Positions 1 through 9,444 of a DNA stretch of 47,171 bases are shown here, in pieces. Each line of letters begins with the position of its first letter. Positions within the stretch are counted from its first letter, which is position 1. Location of the stretch: the NCBI GenBank assembly GCA_046092445.1, contig JBJTDR010000111.1, positions 1 through 47,171 on the forward strand, read 5' to 3'. The notes under the pieces are model-generated. The model ran no database searches. It was given only the letters and a program-made list of their open reading frames with translations, and was not told the origin of the DNA. The translations under genes were made by a program, and so were the position numbers. This DNA is from CAIUPE01 sp046092445. GTDB lineage: Bacteria; Pseudomonadota; Alphaproteobacteria; Rhizobiales; Beijerinckiaceae.

Positions 1-35
1 GTCGAGATGTGGTATCGTGAAAATATCAGGTATTA

Positions 36-470
36 ATGGAGGCTTTTGTGGTTCCGTTCAATAGTTTAAGAAAGGTTATAAAGCCCGACTCGGAGTGGCG
101 TGAAATTTTGACACCTGAGCAGTTTCGAATTGCTCGCGGGCATTCGACAGAGCGTGCTTGTTCTGGTCCCGGATGGGATGAAAAGAGATCTGGGCAATAT
201 GAGTGTGTTTGCTGCGGGACTGTATTGTTTGACTCGAGTTCGAAATATGACTCAGGATCTGGTTGGCCTAGTTTTTTTGAGCCGATTGACGAGGAGGCAA
301 TAATTGAGCGACTTGATGATTCACTTGGAATGAGACGAGTCGAGGTACTTTGTGCAACGTGTGATGCGCACTTGGGTCACGTTTTTCCTGATGGGCCTCG
401 GCCTACGGGGCTTCGTTATTGCATTAATGCAACGATTTTGCATTTTACACCCGCCGTCGCTCAAGAGTGA
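36..470 (+). CDS. msrB: Peptide-methionine (R)-S-oxide reductase MsrB
   Basis: Reduces methionine-R-sulfoxide in oxidised proteins. Numbered from the ATG at 36, the zinc site is C57/C60 and C106/C109, and the resolving end RYCINA carries the catalytic C129; GSGWPSF and HLGHVF are family motifs. At 144 residues it is full length for a single-domain MsrB. The start is uncertain: GGAGG at 38-42 overlaps the ATG but sits five bases ahead of an in-frame GTG at 48, so translation may begin there. It precedes sodB, another oxidative-stress gene, but a 190-bp gap makes a shared transcript unproven. The 35 bases before it hold nothing I recognise. Confidence 0.93.
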   Translation: MEAFVVPFNSLRKVIKPDSEWREILTPEQFRIARGHSTERACSGPGWDEKRSGQYECVCCGTVLFDSSSKYDSGSGWPSFFEPIDEEAIIERLDDSLGMRRVEVLCATCDAHLGHVFPDGPRPTGLRYCINATILHFTPAVAQE

Positions 471-623
471 ATTTTTGAGGCCCAAAAAACTATTCGATTT
501 ACAATGCGAATAATTTTTTTACGATAAATCTTCGATCATATTCTGCTGAGTTCAACTTTGGTAGATTTTGGGTGTCGGGATTGCTCGAAGCCTAGAAAAT
601 TAACAAGAAAGCAGTGAACAACA

Positions 624-640
624 TAACCGGCTGTCGGTTA
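624..640 (+). promoter_or_regulatory. Small hairpin in the sodB leader
   Basis: TAACCG (624-629) and CGGTTA (635-640) form a perfect 6-bp stem with a five-base loop, ending nine bases before the AAAGGAG ribosome-binding site of sodB. It could tune translation of sodB, but a 6-bp repeat can arise by chance. Confidence 0.25.
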
Positions 641-661
641 AATTCTCTAAAGGAGCCAAAG

Positions 662-1258
662 ATGTTTACACTAACAGATCTTCCTTATTCCCACGATGCT
701 CTTCAGCCCTACATGTCAAAAGAGACACTCGAATATCACCATGATAAACATCATTTAGCCTATGTTAGTAATGGCAACAATCTGATCAAAGGTTCAGAAT
801 GGGAAGGGAAGTCTATAGAAGAGGTCGTTGTTGGATCTTTCGGTAAAAATGCGGGATTGTTTAATAATGTGGGCCAACATTACAACCACATGCATTTTTG
901 GAATTGGATGAAGCCGAATGGCGGTGGTTCAGTTCCAGGTAAGATTAAAAAGGCACTTGTTGAAAGTGTAGGTTCTGTCGATAAATTCAAAGAGGACTTC
1001 ATTGCTGCTGGTACGACCCAGTTTGGATCGGGTTGGGCTTGGCTTTCCGTAAAAGATGGAAAGCTTGTTGTTTCAAAAACTCAAAACGGTGAAAGTCCTT
1101 TAGTACATGGTGCTAAGCCTATCCTCGGCGTTGACGTTTGGGAGCATTCTTATTACATTGATTACAGAAACAGACGCCCCGATTACTTAAAGGCTTTTAT
1201 AGAACATCTCATAAATTGGGATTATGTTCTTGAAATGTACGAAGATGCCACTGCGTGA
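662..1258 (+). CDS. sodB: Superoxide dismutase, Fe type (SodB)
   Basis: Cytoplasmic superoxide dismutase of the Fe/Mn family, 198 residues. Metal ligands fit H26, H76, D158 and H162 (the last pair in VDVWEHSYY). Q72 in the GQHYNH segment and G143 in QNGESP are the arrangement seen in iron enzymes, where manganese enzymes have Gly and Gln respectively, so I call it Fe-type; cambialistic use cannot be excluded. The ATG at 662 is chosen because AAAGGAG lies nine bases upstream and the protein then starts with the usual FTLTDLPYS. An imperfect 16-bp terminator hairpin follows. Confidence 0.94.
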   Translation: MFTLTDLPYSHDALQPYMSKETLEYHHDKHHLAYVSNGNNLIKGSEWEGKSIEEVVVGSFGKNAGLFNNVGQHYNHMHFWNWMKPNGGGSVPGKIKKALVESVGSVDKFKEDFIAAGTTQFGSGWAWLSVKDGKLVVSKTQNGESPLVHGAKPILGVDVWEHSYYIDYRNRRPDYLKAFIEHLINWDYVLEMYEDATA

Positions 1259-1277
1259 ATATATAAGCGAGACCAAA

Positions 1278-1321
1278 GAACGATTTGATCAGGATTTGAG
1301 CCTGATCTAATCGTTCATTTT
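1278..1321 (+). terminator. Rho-independent terminator after sodB
   Basis: Arms 1278-1293 and 1301-1316 pair over 16 positions with one T-T mismatch around a seven-base loop, followed by ATTTT. It sits 20 bp after the sodB stop codon. The rest of the gap to murJ (1322-1533) shows no gene I can support. Confidence 0.75.
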
Positions 1322-1533
1322 AAATAATCGATGCAGCAAAAATTGTTGGTATTTGTTGAAGCGAAAAATGTCATTTGATTTCTCAACTTGTTGATTAATT
1401 GTCTCGCAGTTCGAGTATCTGAAATCTGATTTTAGCAGACTTGAAAAGGAATAAGATCGACCAACCCGAATCCTACCTGAGCAAAATTGAATTATCGATC
1501 CCTCCAACTCGACTTTCTGAGAAGATCCAAGGT

Positions 1534-3057
1534 ATGATTAGATCAATAATGTCGGTCGGTGGATTGACCTTACTCTCAAGGATCACCGGGTTTGCCCGAG
1601 ATATTGTTTTAGCTTCATTTCTCGGAGCGGGATTAGTTGCTGATGCGTTTGTAGTCGCGCAACGACTTCCTAATCATTTGAGATCTATATTCGGCGAGGG
1701 CGCTTTCAATTCGGCTTTTGTTCCGGCTTATTCACGAGAGATGGCACTTCATGGTTCTGCGAAAGCTCAAAATTTTGCAGGAAAAATATTATCAGTTCTT
1801 GTAGCGACCCTAACGATCTTGAGCATCTTTGCGTTGTGGCAAATGCCTTTGGTTATTGAGCTATTAGCCCCCGGATTTTCGAATGATCCTAATAAATATG
1901 CACTTACGATCGAACTGACACGGATAACCTTTCCATATCTGCTACTTGTTTCGACCGTTACTCTGTTATCAGGTGTTCTCAATGCCCACAATCGGTTTGC
2001 TTCGGCTGCCGCTGCGCCAATTTTACTCAATGTTTCTGTTGTCGTTTTTGTCGGCTTTACCTTTTTATTTCCCAGTGCCGGACATGCAGCAGCGTGGGGG
2101 GTAACGATTGCAGGAATTTTTGAAATTCTAATATTGCTAGTAAACGCTCGGCGGGCGGGCTGTTTACCCAAATTTCAATGGCCTATCCCTGATACCTCAT
2201 TACGTGGATTTTTCAGATCACTTGGCCCAGCAGTGGTAAGTTCGGGGGGTATCCAGATTTCGATGTTTGCCGACACAATTCTAGCATCATTAATGCCCAC
2301 TGGGTCTGTATCGGCAATATATTATGCTGATAGAATATACCAGTTGCCTGTCGGTATTATTGCTGTCGCGGCAGGAACCGTATTATTGCCTGTAATGAGC
2401 AAACACCTCGGTGTTGAAGACACGGCAGAGGCTGAAAGAGCACAGAATAAAGTCATCGGAATGACATTTGCTTTGACGCTACCTTTTTTTGTTGCATTTA
2501 TATTGATGCCTGATTTGATTTTTGGCGCGTTGTTCTTGCATGGTGCTTTCACAAAAGAAGCGTCACTTGCTGCTTCTAGTGTTCTTTCCGCTTATGCGTT
2601 GGGGCTGATCCCTATAATGCTGCTGAGACCAGTTTCTTACGGTTTTCTGGCTAGACAAGATACATATTCCCCATTGATAGCCTCTGTTTTTGGAATTGGA
2701 TCAAATGTCTTTTTGAAATTCTTGCTCTACGCCGAGTTTGGTGCGGCGGGACTAGCCTACGCGACAGCAATGGGGGCTTGGGTTACTTTTGCGATTCTAG
2801 GATATCTGGGATTTCGAAAAAAATATCTCCGTATTGATGGCTCTCTCATGCGCATGATTTTTTCGACACTAAGTTCAGCGTGTATATTGGCCTCATTTAC
2901 GTATTTTATGTCCTCAACAATTTTTAATTCAATCATTTATAATGAAAAATTGAGTGCAGTTCTTAATCTTATTGCACTAAGTGTTTCGGGTTTTGTTATT
3001 TATTCAACTTGTTTTTTGATTTTTATAAAAATGATTTTTCGAAGCAAAATATCATGA
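1534..3057 (+). CDS. murJ: Lipid II flippase MurJ
   Basis: Inner-membrane flippase that moves lipid-linked peptidoglycan precursor across the membrane. The N-terminal stretch LLSRITGFARDIVLASFLGAG followed by ADAFVVAQRLPN and GEGAFNSAFVPAY is diagnostic of the MurJ/MviN family, and hydrophobic segments recur to the C-terminus. From 1534 the length is 507 residues, normal for the family. The reading frame is open upstream to a TTG at 1441 with no better ribosome-binding site; 1534 was chosen because homologues begin just ahead of SVGGLTLLSR, and ATG 1549 is another option. Low GC and AT-ending codons match its neighbours. It converges on mmsA. Confidence 0.93.
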   Translation: MIRSIMSVGGLTLLSRITGFARDIVLASFLGAGLVADAFVVAQRLPNHLRSIFGEGAFNSAFVPAYSREMALHGSAKAQNFAGKILSVLVATLTILSIFALWQMPLVIELLAPGFSNDPNKYALTIELTRITFPYLLLVSTVTLLSGVLNAHNRFASAAAAPILLNVSVVVFVGFTFLFPSAGHAAAWGVTIAGIFEILILLVNARRAGCLPKFQWPIPDTSLRGFFRSLGPAVVSSGGIQISMFADTILASLMPTGSVSAIYYADRIYQLPVGIIAVAAGTVLLPVMSKHLGVEDTAEAERAQNKVIGMTFALTLPFFVAFILMPDLIFGALFLHGAFTKEASLAASSVLSAYALGLIPIMLLRPVSYGFLARQDTYSPLIASVFGIGSNVFLKFLLYAEFGAAGLAYATAMGAWVTFAILGYLGFRKKYLRIDGSLMRMIFSTLSSACILASFTYFMSSTIFNSIIYNEKLSAVLNLIALSVSGFVIYSTCFLIFIKMIFRSKIS

Positions 3058-3101
3058 AAATGTAGATAAATAATTCTCTAAATCAATTTGTTGCCTTAAT
3101 C

Positions 3102-3137
3102 GCTTTGAGGTGCTTCTATCTTGATGCGCCTCAAAGC
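3102..3137. terminator. Hairpin between convergent murJ and mmsA
   Basis: GCTTTGAGG (3102-3110) pairs with CCTCAAAGC (3129-3137); the stem extends to 12 bp through one G-U wobble. It lies between the two gene ends and could end transcription from both sides, although neither side has a clean T-run. Confidence 0.5.
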
Positions 3138-3158
3138 AAGTTGCTAAATTTTGGAATT

Positions 3159-4658
3159 TTATCTCATGGTTGGAATTACAAATTCCGCACCGTCTTTTAT
3201 GCCTGAAGCCCAGCGCGATGTGACTGTTTTTGTCTTTGTGTAAAAGCGGAACGCATCCGGACCATGTTGGTTCAGGTCGCCAAATCCAGAGCGCTTCCAG
3301 CCGCCGAAGGTATAGTACGCTAGTGGAACTGGGATCGGGACATTGATTCCAACCATACCTACCTGAACTTTTGAAGCAAAATCGCGTGCTGCGTTGCCGT
3401 CACGCGTATAAATTGCAACTCCGTTGCCGTACTCATGATCGTTCGCTAATGCAAGACCTTCTGCATAATCCTGCGCCCTAACCACTGATAATACAGGTCC
3501 GAATATTTCTTCCTTATAGATGCGCATATCTTTTGTTACATTGTCGAACAGGCATCCACCCATATAGTAACCGCTCTCATAACCTTGGAGTTTGAAGTTT
3601 CGTCCATCGACTTTCAGTGCAGCACCTTCCTTGATGCCGAGGTCTACGTACGCTTTCACCTTTTCTAGGTGCGCTTGGGTAACTAGTGGACCAAAATCTG
3701 CTGAAGGATCAAGCGACGTTCCAACCTTTAAACTTTCCACGCGGGGGATCAGAGCTTCAATCAAGCGATCTGCTGTGGCTTTTCCAATAGGGACTGCGAC
3801 AGATATGGCCATGCAACGCTCTCCAGCTGATCCATATCCTGCTCCCATTAATGCATCGACTGCCTGATCCATGTCCGCATCGGGCATGATAATCATATGG
3901 TTTTTTGCGCCGCCAAAGCATTGAACACGCTTTCCTGCTGCAGTTCCACGCGTGTACACGTACTCTGCAATCGGCGTCGAACCCACAAAGCCGATTGCTT
4001 TAACGTCGGGATCATCGAGTAGGGCATCAACTGCTTCTTTGTCACCGTTGACGACATTGAGAATTCCAGCCGGGAGGCCTGCTTCAATAAAGAGTTCCGC
4101 AATACGAAGGGGTACACCAATATCACGTTCGGAGGGTTTTAGGATAAATGCATTTCCCGCGACGATTGCGGGTGCGCATTTCCATAATGGGATCATTGCA
4201 GGAAAATTAAATGGTGTAATGCCCGCCACTACACCTAATGGTTGGCGCATCGAGTACATGTCAATTCCTGGGCCCGCGCCATCCGTAAATTCGCCTTTGA
4301 GCAAGTGAGGGGCGGCGATGCAAAATTCAACAACCTCAAGCCCTCTTTGGATATCTCCTTTCGCATCGGCAATAGTTTTTCCGTGCTCGCGGGCGAGGAG
4401 AGTGGCAAGTGCGTCGTACTCGGCGTTAGCTAGTTCGAGAAACTTCATCATCACTCTGGCACGACGTTGAGGATTAGTGGCTGCCCATGCTGGCTGCGCC
4501 GCCTTTGCGTTCTCAACCGCAAATCTCACTTCATCCTTGGATGCAAGTGGAACTTTTGATGCAATCTCGCCAGTCATCGGCCAAAATGCATCTGCAAATC
4601 GTCCTGATGTGCCTTTTATATGTTTTCCGCCAATGAAGTGGGAAAGCTCTTGAACCAT
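3159..4658 (-). CDS. mmsA: CoA-acylating methylmalonate-semialdehyde dehydrogenase (MmsA/IolA)
   Basis: Converts (methyl)malonate semialdehyde to propionyl- or acetyl-CoA with NAD in valine and myo-inositol catabolism. Aldehyde dehydrogenase fold of about 499 residues: PFNFPAMIPLW, LKPSERD, FVGST, and the nucleophile Cys in SAGERCMAIS (near residue 282). GGAKNHMIIMPDAD and the C-terminal FGGWKRSGFGDLNQHG separate MmsA from other aldehyde dehydrogenases. Two in-frame ATGs are possible; the second (codon at 4658-4656) is preferred because GGAG of the first codons lies at ribosome-binding distance. A divergent LysR gene with a dyad in the 83-bp gap suggests local control, and iolB is nearby. Confidence 0.93.
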   Translation of the reverse strand: MVQELSHFIGGKHIKGTSGRFADAFWPMTGEIASKVPLASKDEVRFAVENAKAAQPAWAATNPQRRARVMMKFLELANAEYDALATLLAREHGKTIADAKGDIQRGLEVVEFCIAAPHLLKGEFTDGAGPGIDMYSMRQPLGVVAGITPFNFPAMIPLWKCAPAIVAGNAFILKPSERDIGVPLRIAELFIEAGLPAGILNVVNGDKEAVDALLDDPDVKAIGFVGSTPIAEYVYTRGTAAGKRVQCFGGAKNHMIIMPDADMDQAVDALMGAGYGSAGERCMAISVAVPIGKATADRLIEALIPRVESLKVGTSLDPSADFGPLVTQAHLEKVKAYVDLGIKEGAALKVDGRNFKLQGYESGYYMGGCLFDNVTKDMRIYKEEIFGPVLSVVRAQDYAEGLALANDHEYGNGVAIYTRDGNAARDFASKVQVGMVGINVPIPVPLAYYTFGGWKRSGFGDLNQHGPDAFRFYTKTKTVTSRWASGIKDGAEFVIPTMR

Positions 4659-4721
4659 TACAATCTCCATTTTCTATCGAACAAGTATGCCTTATGATTT
4701 AATGCACAACAATAGCGTATC

Positions 4722-4740
4722 TTGCGCATCAATTGTGCAA
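4722..4740. promoter_or_regulatory. Candidate LysR-type operator between mmsA and its regulator
   Basis: TTGCGCA (4722-4728) and TGTGCAA (4734-4740) form a dyad with one mismatch around TCAAT, inside the mmsA/LysR divergent gap. A related TGCACAA half-element lies at 4703-4709. LysR-family regulators commonly bind T-N11-A dyads next to their own gene; that this regulator binds here is inference. Confidence 0.5.
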
Positions 4741-4753
4741 AAAGAGGCATTAA

Positions 4754-5635
4754 ATGGATTGGGATCAAACTAGGATATTTTTGGCAGTCGCTCGCCAGGG
4801 GCAGTTTTTGGCTGCGGCAAGATCACTTTCTCTGGATCACACGACGGTCAGTCGAAGAATGAATGCATTGGAAGCCTCGCTTGGCGCAAAATTATTTGAA
4901 AGAACGACTAGTGGCTGTCGATTAACAGCTATTGGAGATAGTTTCTTAATCGTCGCGGAACGTATTGAAACGGAGTTTCTAAGAGTACAAACAGAAATTT
5001 CAGGTCATGATATTGCTATTTCTGGAACAATTCGGATAGGCACGCCAGACGGTTTCGGAACTTACATACTTGCCAAGTTTTTAGGTGATTTTATAGATCA
5101 AAATCCGAATTTGAGAGTTCAACTTGTCCCACTACCTCGGGCGTTTTCGCTTTCCAAAAGAGAAGCGGATATTGCGATAACAATTGAACCGCCGTCCGAA
5201 GGCAAGATAACAGTTCGAAAGCTGACTGATTATACCCTAAGCCTCTACGCGTCACGGACATACTTTGATCGTCATGAAACGATCTCAAATATAGGCGATA
5301 TCTCAAATCACAGGATCGTGACCTACGTTCCCGATCTAATTTATACTCGTGCGCTTGATTATCTTGATGAATTAAAAATTGAATCGGAAAAGCATTTCGA
5401 GTGTGCTGCTATAATTGGTCAAATTGAAGCTGTTCGAAGCGGGATAGGCATAGGAGTTCTGCATGATTATATTGCTCGAAATGATCCTGATTTTGTTAGA
5501 ATACTTCCCGAACATTCGATAAGGCGTGCATATTGGATAGTTGCGCACAACGATGTCCGCGATTTGGCGAGAGTTCGACTTGGTTATGATTATATTGTCG
5601 ACCTAACCTCAAGGTTACGCAGCAATTTTGCATAA
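4754..5635 (+). CDS. LysR-family transcriptional regulator
   Basis: 293-residue regulator with an N-terminal winged helix (DWDQTRIFLAVARQGQF, then AAARSLSLDHTTVSRRMNAL at about 20-39) and a substrate-binding domain beginning near residue 90 (GTIRIGTPDGFGTYIL). Divergent placement 95 bp from mmsA and the dyad in the gap suggest it controls mmsA, as LysR regulators of catabolic aldehyde dehydrogenases often do. The effector cannot be read from sequence; methylmalonate semialdehyde or an inositol or valine intermediate are guesses. It ends nine bp from the end of convergent iolB. Confidence 0.88.
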   Translation: MDWDQTRIFLAVARQGQFLAAARSLSLDHTTVSRRMNALEASLGAKLFERTTSGCRLTAIGDSFLIVAERIETEFLRVQTEISGHDIAISGTIRIGTPDGFGTYILAKFLGDFIDQNPNLRVQLVPLPRAFSLSKREADIAITIEPPSEGKITVRKLTDYTLSLYASRTYFDRHETISNIGDISNHRIVTYVPDLIYTRALDYLDELKIESEKHFECAAIIGQIEAVRSGIGIGVLHDYIARNDPDFVRILPEHSIRRAYWIVAHNDVRDLARVRLGYDYIVDLTSRLRSNFA

Positions 5636-5643
5636 ATTTTAGC

Positions 5644-6444
5644 TTACCACCCAAGAAATGCATGCTCCGGTGCCATTGAGAATTTCCATGATTTGATCGG
5701 GCCAGCCATGACGTTGAGATAATATAAATCAAATCCGTGAGGGGCACTGACAGGGTGATACCCGCGAGGAACAAGCACCACATCGCGATCTGAAATAGCC
5801 ATTGTTTCGTCTGTCGTTCGATCGTCGGTATACACACGCTGAAAGCCAAACCCTTGTGGTGGATTGAAGCGATGATAGTATGTTTCTTCCAGATAGGTCT
5901 CTTTTGGAAACGCGTCAGTATCATGTTTGTGGGGCGGGTAACTGGACCAGTTGCCACCGGGAGTGATGACTTCGACCACCAAAAGGGTTTCCGCATGCGG
6001 CGAGCTGTCTGGCAAGATGTTGCGAACATGCCGCGTGTTGGTTCCCTTTCCGCGCGTTTCTTCCGCTACATCACTCGGCGGTATAAGTCGCGGAGGCAAT
6101 TTACCTATTGCGGGTGCCTTACATACAGTAAATTCAAGAGCTGTTAGAGCTTGCAAATGCCAACTCGACTTGGCCGGAACATAGACCGACCATGGTAGGG
6201 AATCGAAAGGGGAATTTCGTGCGCCAATTATTCCAAAATCAACACTTTCTGAACTAACTCTGGCCAACCCTGAAATGAGCACAAGGCATACTTCGTTTCC
6301 AAGTGTTTCATGGCTTACAGTTGCGCCAGCCTCGATCTTGTAAACATCAAAGCCGACATAAGACCAGTTTGCTGTCTCAGGAGTAATTGAAAGAATCTTG
6401 CCATCAGGGGCAGAAAGATTCGCGCTTTTTAGTAATTTTGACAT
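5644..6444 (-). CDS. iolB: 5-deoxy-glucuronate isomerase IolB
   Basis: Isomerises 5-deoxy-glucuronate in myo-inositol degradation. The 266-residue bicupin shows the metal-site segment PPHKHD (H172, H174), YLEETYY (E186/E187) and a late His in VPRGYHPVSAPHG (H230), plus the C-terminal NVMAGPIKSW typical of IolB. It lies on the minus strand 35 bp downstream of ppc, so it may be read from that transcript, and its end nearly touches the LysR gene. No other iol gene except the mmsA/iolA-type dehydrogenase is in the window, so the rest of the pathway must be elsewhere or the function has shifted. Confidence 0.9.
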   Translation of the reverse strand: MSKLLKSANLSAPDGKILSITPETANWSYVGFDVYKIEAGATVSHETLGNEVCLVLISGLARVSSESVDFGIIGARNSPFDSLPWSVYVPAKSSWHLQALTALEFTVCKAPAIGKLPPRLIPPSDVAEETRGKGTNTRHVRNILPDSSPHAETLLVVEVITPGGNWSSYPPHKHDTDAFPKETYLEETYYHRFNPPQGFGFQRVYTDDRTTDETMAISDRDVVLVPRGYHPVSAPHGFDLYYLNVMAGPIKSWKFSMAPEHAFLGW

Positions 6445-6479
6445 GCTCGATGACCAAGTTTTCCGGTGTTTGATGAAAT

Positions 6480-9269
6480 TTATCCGCTATTTCTCAATCC
6501 GGCTGATATTCCGTTAATGGTAAGCTGAATTCCCTGAAGCATTAGATCTCCCCCAGATTTAGATCGATGTTGTTTGAGTAACTCTACCTGAACATGATTT
6601 AGTGGGTCGAGATAAGGGAATCTGTTTCTTATGGAACGATCAAGAAGGGGGTTTTTTTCTAAAAGTCTTGATTGCTTTGTAATATTTAGAAGCATTTCTA
6701 TCGAGTCTGTCCACTCTTGCTTGATTCGATTAAAAATCTGATCGCGTAATAACTTATCCGGTGTCAATTCTGCATATCTGGAAGCTATTGCGATAGAACT
6801 TTTTGAAAGTACCATGTCCATGTTCGACAGCAGTGTCCGGAAAAATGGCCACTCAGAAGCCATCTCCTGCAGGAAGAGTAGTCCCTTGTCAGGATAATTC
6901 TCAATCCAAAACTTTACAGATGAGCCAAATCCATACCACCCCGGAAGCATTAGGCGGCATTGCGCCCAACTGAATACCCATGGGATCGCCCTTAAGTCTT
7001 CAATCTTTCTGGTTTGGGTTCGTGAGGCTGGACGGCTGCCGATATTGAGTGTGGCAATCTCGGTTATTACAGTTGAATTCCAGAAATAGTCTAAAAACCC
7101 GTCCGTTTCATATACAAGTTTGCGGTAATTTTGATAAGCATTTGCCGATAAAACTTCCATCGCATCAATATAATCATCTTTTGGTGCTGGTTTATCGGGG
7201 TTAAGTATACTTGCCTCAAGCGTTGCTGCTGCAATGATTTCCAAATTACGCCGCCCTACCTCGGCGTTTGAGTATTTGCTAGCGATTATTTCACCTTGCT
7301 CAGTAATTCTTATGCTACCGGATACTGCCCCTCCAGGCTGTGCAAGAATTGCATCATAACTAGGGCCTCCCCCACGACCAACAGAGCCTCCACGACCATG
7401 GAACAGGCGTAACTTTACACGATGCTTTTGGAACACTTCGACTAGTTTGATTTCAGCTTTGTAAAGTTCCCATCCGGAAGTTACAAATCCGCCGTCCTTA
7501 TTGCTATCCGAATAGCCGAGCATGACTTCCTGCAAGTCATTGCGACTGCTTATCAGCTTTCGATACGCAGGCTGGGAGAGGAGTTGATCGATTACCTCGG
7601 CGCAAACTCTTAAGTCATTTATTGTTTCAAAAAGCGGGACAATGTTCATTGAACTTTTGCCATTTGAATCAATAAGGCCGAATTCCTTTAACAGGATTGC
7701 AAGTTCCAGAATATCCGAAACGCCCTCAGCTTTGGAAATTATGCAATTTGTTATGACGTCCGTGCCATACTGCTCGTGGGCACTTGCCGCAGTCTTGAAT
7801 ACCGCAAGTTCGCCTTTGGTTTCCGGACTATACTCAATATGTGGTGACAAAAGTGGTCGAGGGTTCACCAGCTCAGCGAGCAATAAACTGACACGCTGAT
7901 CTTCCGTGAGCGAAAGATAATCAATTGAAGGGTTGATTGAGTGGATGAGTTCATTGATTGTCCGTTCATGGACTGCGGAGTTTTGCCGTAAATCCAATAC
8001 GGCAAGATGGAAACCGAAACAGTCTACTGCTCGTCTCAGGTGCCTCAGGCGACCTCGGGCCAACACACCTGATCCGTTCTCACGCAATGAATTATTGATT
8101 TTATCGAGATCATTTTTAAATTCGACCGGTGAAGTGTAGCAATCACTTCGATCTGCATTTTTTGGATGGCCGCTGTTCTCAATCGACTTTCTTGTTACAT
8201 GAAGCCTATCAATGATCCTTGATATTGCTAATCTGTAAGGCTCTCGACGCCGATGCGGAGACGCATCGGTCGTTTGCGCTGCTAATTCCTTTATATCTTG
8301 TGTGACCGTTACAATGCCTTCACTAATGGGAAGTTCAGAGGATAATTTGCTTAATTCTTCAAGGTAAAAGCGGAAAATTCGGTCGGCATGCATTTTAAGT
8401 GTATTTTCAAGGACTTCAGCTGTCACGAAGGGATTTCCATCGCGGTCACCGCCTATCCAGCTGCCCATGCGAAAGAATGTGCCAAGTTCTTTTTCTTGGG
8501 TATCTTTTGCAAGGCTCTGAAGATAATCTTCTACAAATCCGTGTAAACGCGGCACTTCCGTCAGAAAGGTATAGTCGTAGTAGGACAATCCATTATCGAC
8601 TTCGTCCAAAACTGTAAGTTTTGTTTCCCGCAGCATGTTTGTCTGCCAAAGGGTTAAAATAGAGCGTCTGAGTTGTTCTTCACTTTCGGCAGATTCCTCT
8701 GGCGTCACTATTATCCTGTCTTTCTTGTCGAGGAGATCAGCAATCTCGCGCTCTCGCGTCAAAGTGCTCTTCCGTCGAACCTCAGTTGGATGAGCGGTTA
8801 GAACAGGGCTGATTAAAGAATTACTGAAAAAAGTTCGTAATTTGGATGCTGAAACGCCTGTTTTTTGAGCATGATCGAGAGAAAAGGCTAGAGAACCAAC
8901 TCTTGGTGATGACCCCAAAATTGCATGGGCCCGCGTGCGACGGATGTGATGTTGATCTTCCGCAATGTTAGCTAGGTGCGAAAAATAACTAAATGCCCTT
9001 AGAATCTGGATGGTTTGACGCGGCGATAAACCGTTTAGGATACTTTCAAGTTCGCTCCGCGCGGGCGAGTCATTATCCCGATGAAAGCGAATGGATGTTT
9101 GCCGAATTCGTTCGACAAGATCGAAAACATCGTCACCCTCTTGCGTTCTAACTGTGTCTCCCAGGATTCTACCCAAGAGCCGAATGTCGTCGCGAAGTGG
9201 GCGGTCTTTCTCAATATCTAGATCTGACTGTCGGATACCCGAGGCGCCATTAGTTGAGTCATTTTTCAT
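6480..9269 (-). CDS. ppc: Phosphoenolpyruvate carboxylase
   Basis: Carboxylates phosphoenolpyruvate to oxaloacetate, feeding the TCA cycle. At 929 residues it is full length. Signature segments in order: LTAHPTEVRRKS with the catalytic His, GGDRDGNP, the glycine-rich loop LFHGRGGSVGRGGGP with its catalytic His and Arg residues, FSWAQCRLMLPGWYG, and the C-terminal TINGISAGLRNSG. The open frame continues upstream to 9374, but the ATG at 9269 is preferred: a GGAAG-like site precedes it and the upstream residues are unlike PEPC N-termini. Transcription is divergent from preT; iolB follows 35 bp downstream on the same strand. Confidence 0.95.
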   Translation of the reverse strand: MKNDSTNGASGIRQSDLDIEKDRPLRDDIRLLGRILGDTVRTQEGDDVFDLVERIRQTSIRFHRDNDSPARSELESILNGLSPRQTIQILRAFSYFSHLANIAEDQHHIRRTRAHAILGSSPRVGSLAFSLDHAQKTGVSASKLRTFFSNSLISPVLTAHPTEVRRKSTLTREREIADLLDKKDRIIVTPEESAESEEQLRRSILTLWQTNMLRETKLTVLDEVDNGLSYYDYTFLTEVPRLHGFVEDYLQSLAKDTQEKELGTFFRMGSWIGGDRDGNPFVTAEVLENTLKMHADRIFRFYLEELSKLSSELPISEGIVTVTQDIKELAAQTTDASPHRRREPYRLAISRIIDRLHVTRKSIENSGHPKNADRSDCYTSPVEFKNDLDKINNSLRENGSGVLARGRLRHLRRAVDCFGFHLAVLDLRQNSAVHERTINELIHSINPSIDYLSLTEDQRVSLLLAELVNPRPLLSPHIEYSPETKGELAVFKTAASAHEQYGTDVITNCIISKAEGVSDILELAILLKEFGLIDSNGKSSMNIVPLFETINDLRVCAEVIDQLLSQPAYRKLISSRNDLQEVMLGYSDSNKDGGFVTSGWELYKAEIKLVEVFQKHRVKLRLFHGRGGSVGRGGGPSYDAILAQPGGAVSGSIRITEQGEIIASKYSNAEVGRRNLEIIAAATLEASILNPDKPAPKDDYIDAMEVLSANAYQNYRKLVYETDGFLDYFWNSTVITEIATLNIGSRPASRTQTRKIEDLRAIPWVFSWAQCRLMLPGWYGFGSSVKFWIENYPDKGLLFLQEMASEWPFFRTLLSNMDMVLSKSSIAIASRYAELTPDKLLRDQIFNRIKQEWTDSIEMLLNITKQSRLLEKNPLLDRSIRNRFPYLDPLNHVQVELLKQHRSKSGGDLMLQGIQLTINGISAGLRNSG

Positions 9270-9419
9270 TTTTCGAGCTTCCGTTTGTAATTTTACGCTA
9301 ATCTTGATTGAGAATGCTTCATCAATACACAGACCAATTACGTCAAGGTATTTTGACGCTTCCGTTATTTTCAAGATCCAATTCGAACTGTCGCGTGGCG
9401 TAATATTGCAATCATCGAC

Positions 9420-9425
9420 TTGACA
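9420..9425 (+). promoter_or_regulatory. -35 element of the putative preT promoter
   Basis: A perfect TTGACA at 9420-9425. At normal spacing the -10 region falls on the left edge of the palindrome at 9445-9470, so an occupied palindrome would block RNA polymerase. The -10 itself is poor, so this is a proposal. Confidence 0.4.
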
Positions 9426-9444
9426 AGAAATCGATCTCGTGAGG

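Noticed and set aside
1307..1507. 66-codon minus-strand frame between sodB and murJ
   Set aside because: Runs through the sodB terminator and into murJ upstream sequence, with no ribosome-binding site or family.
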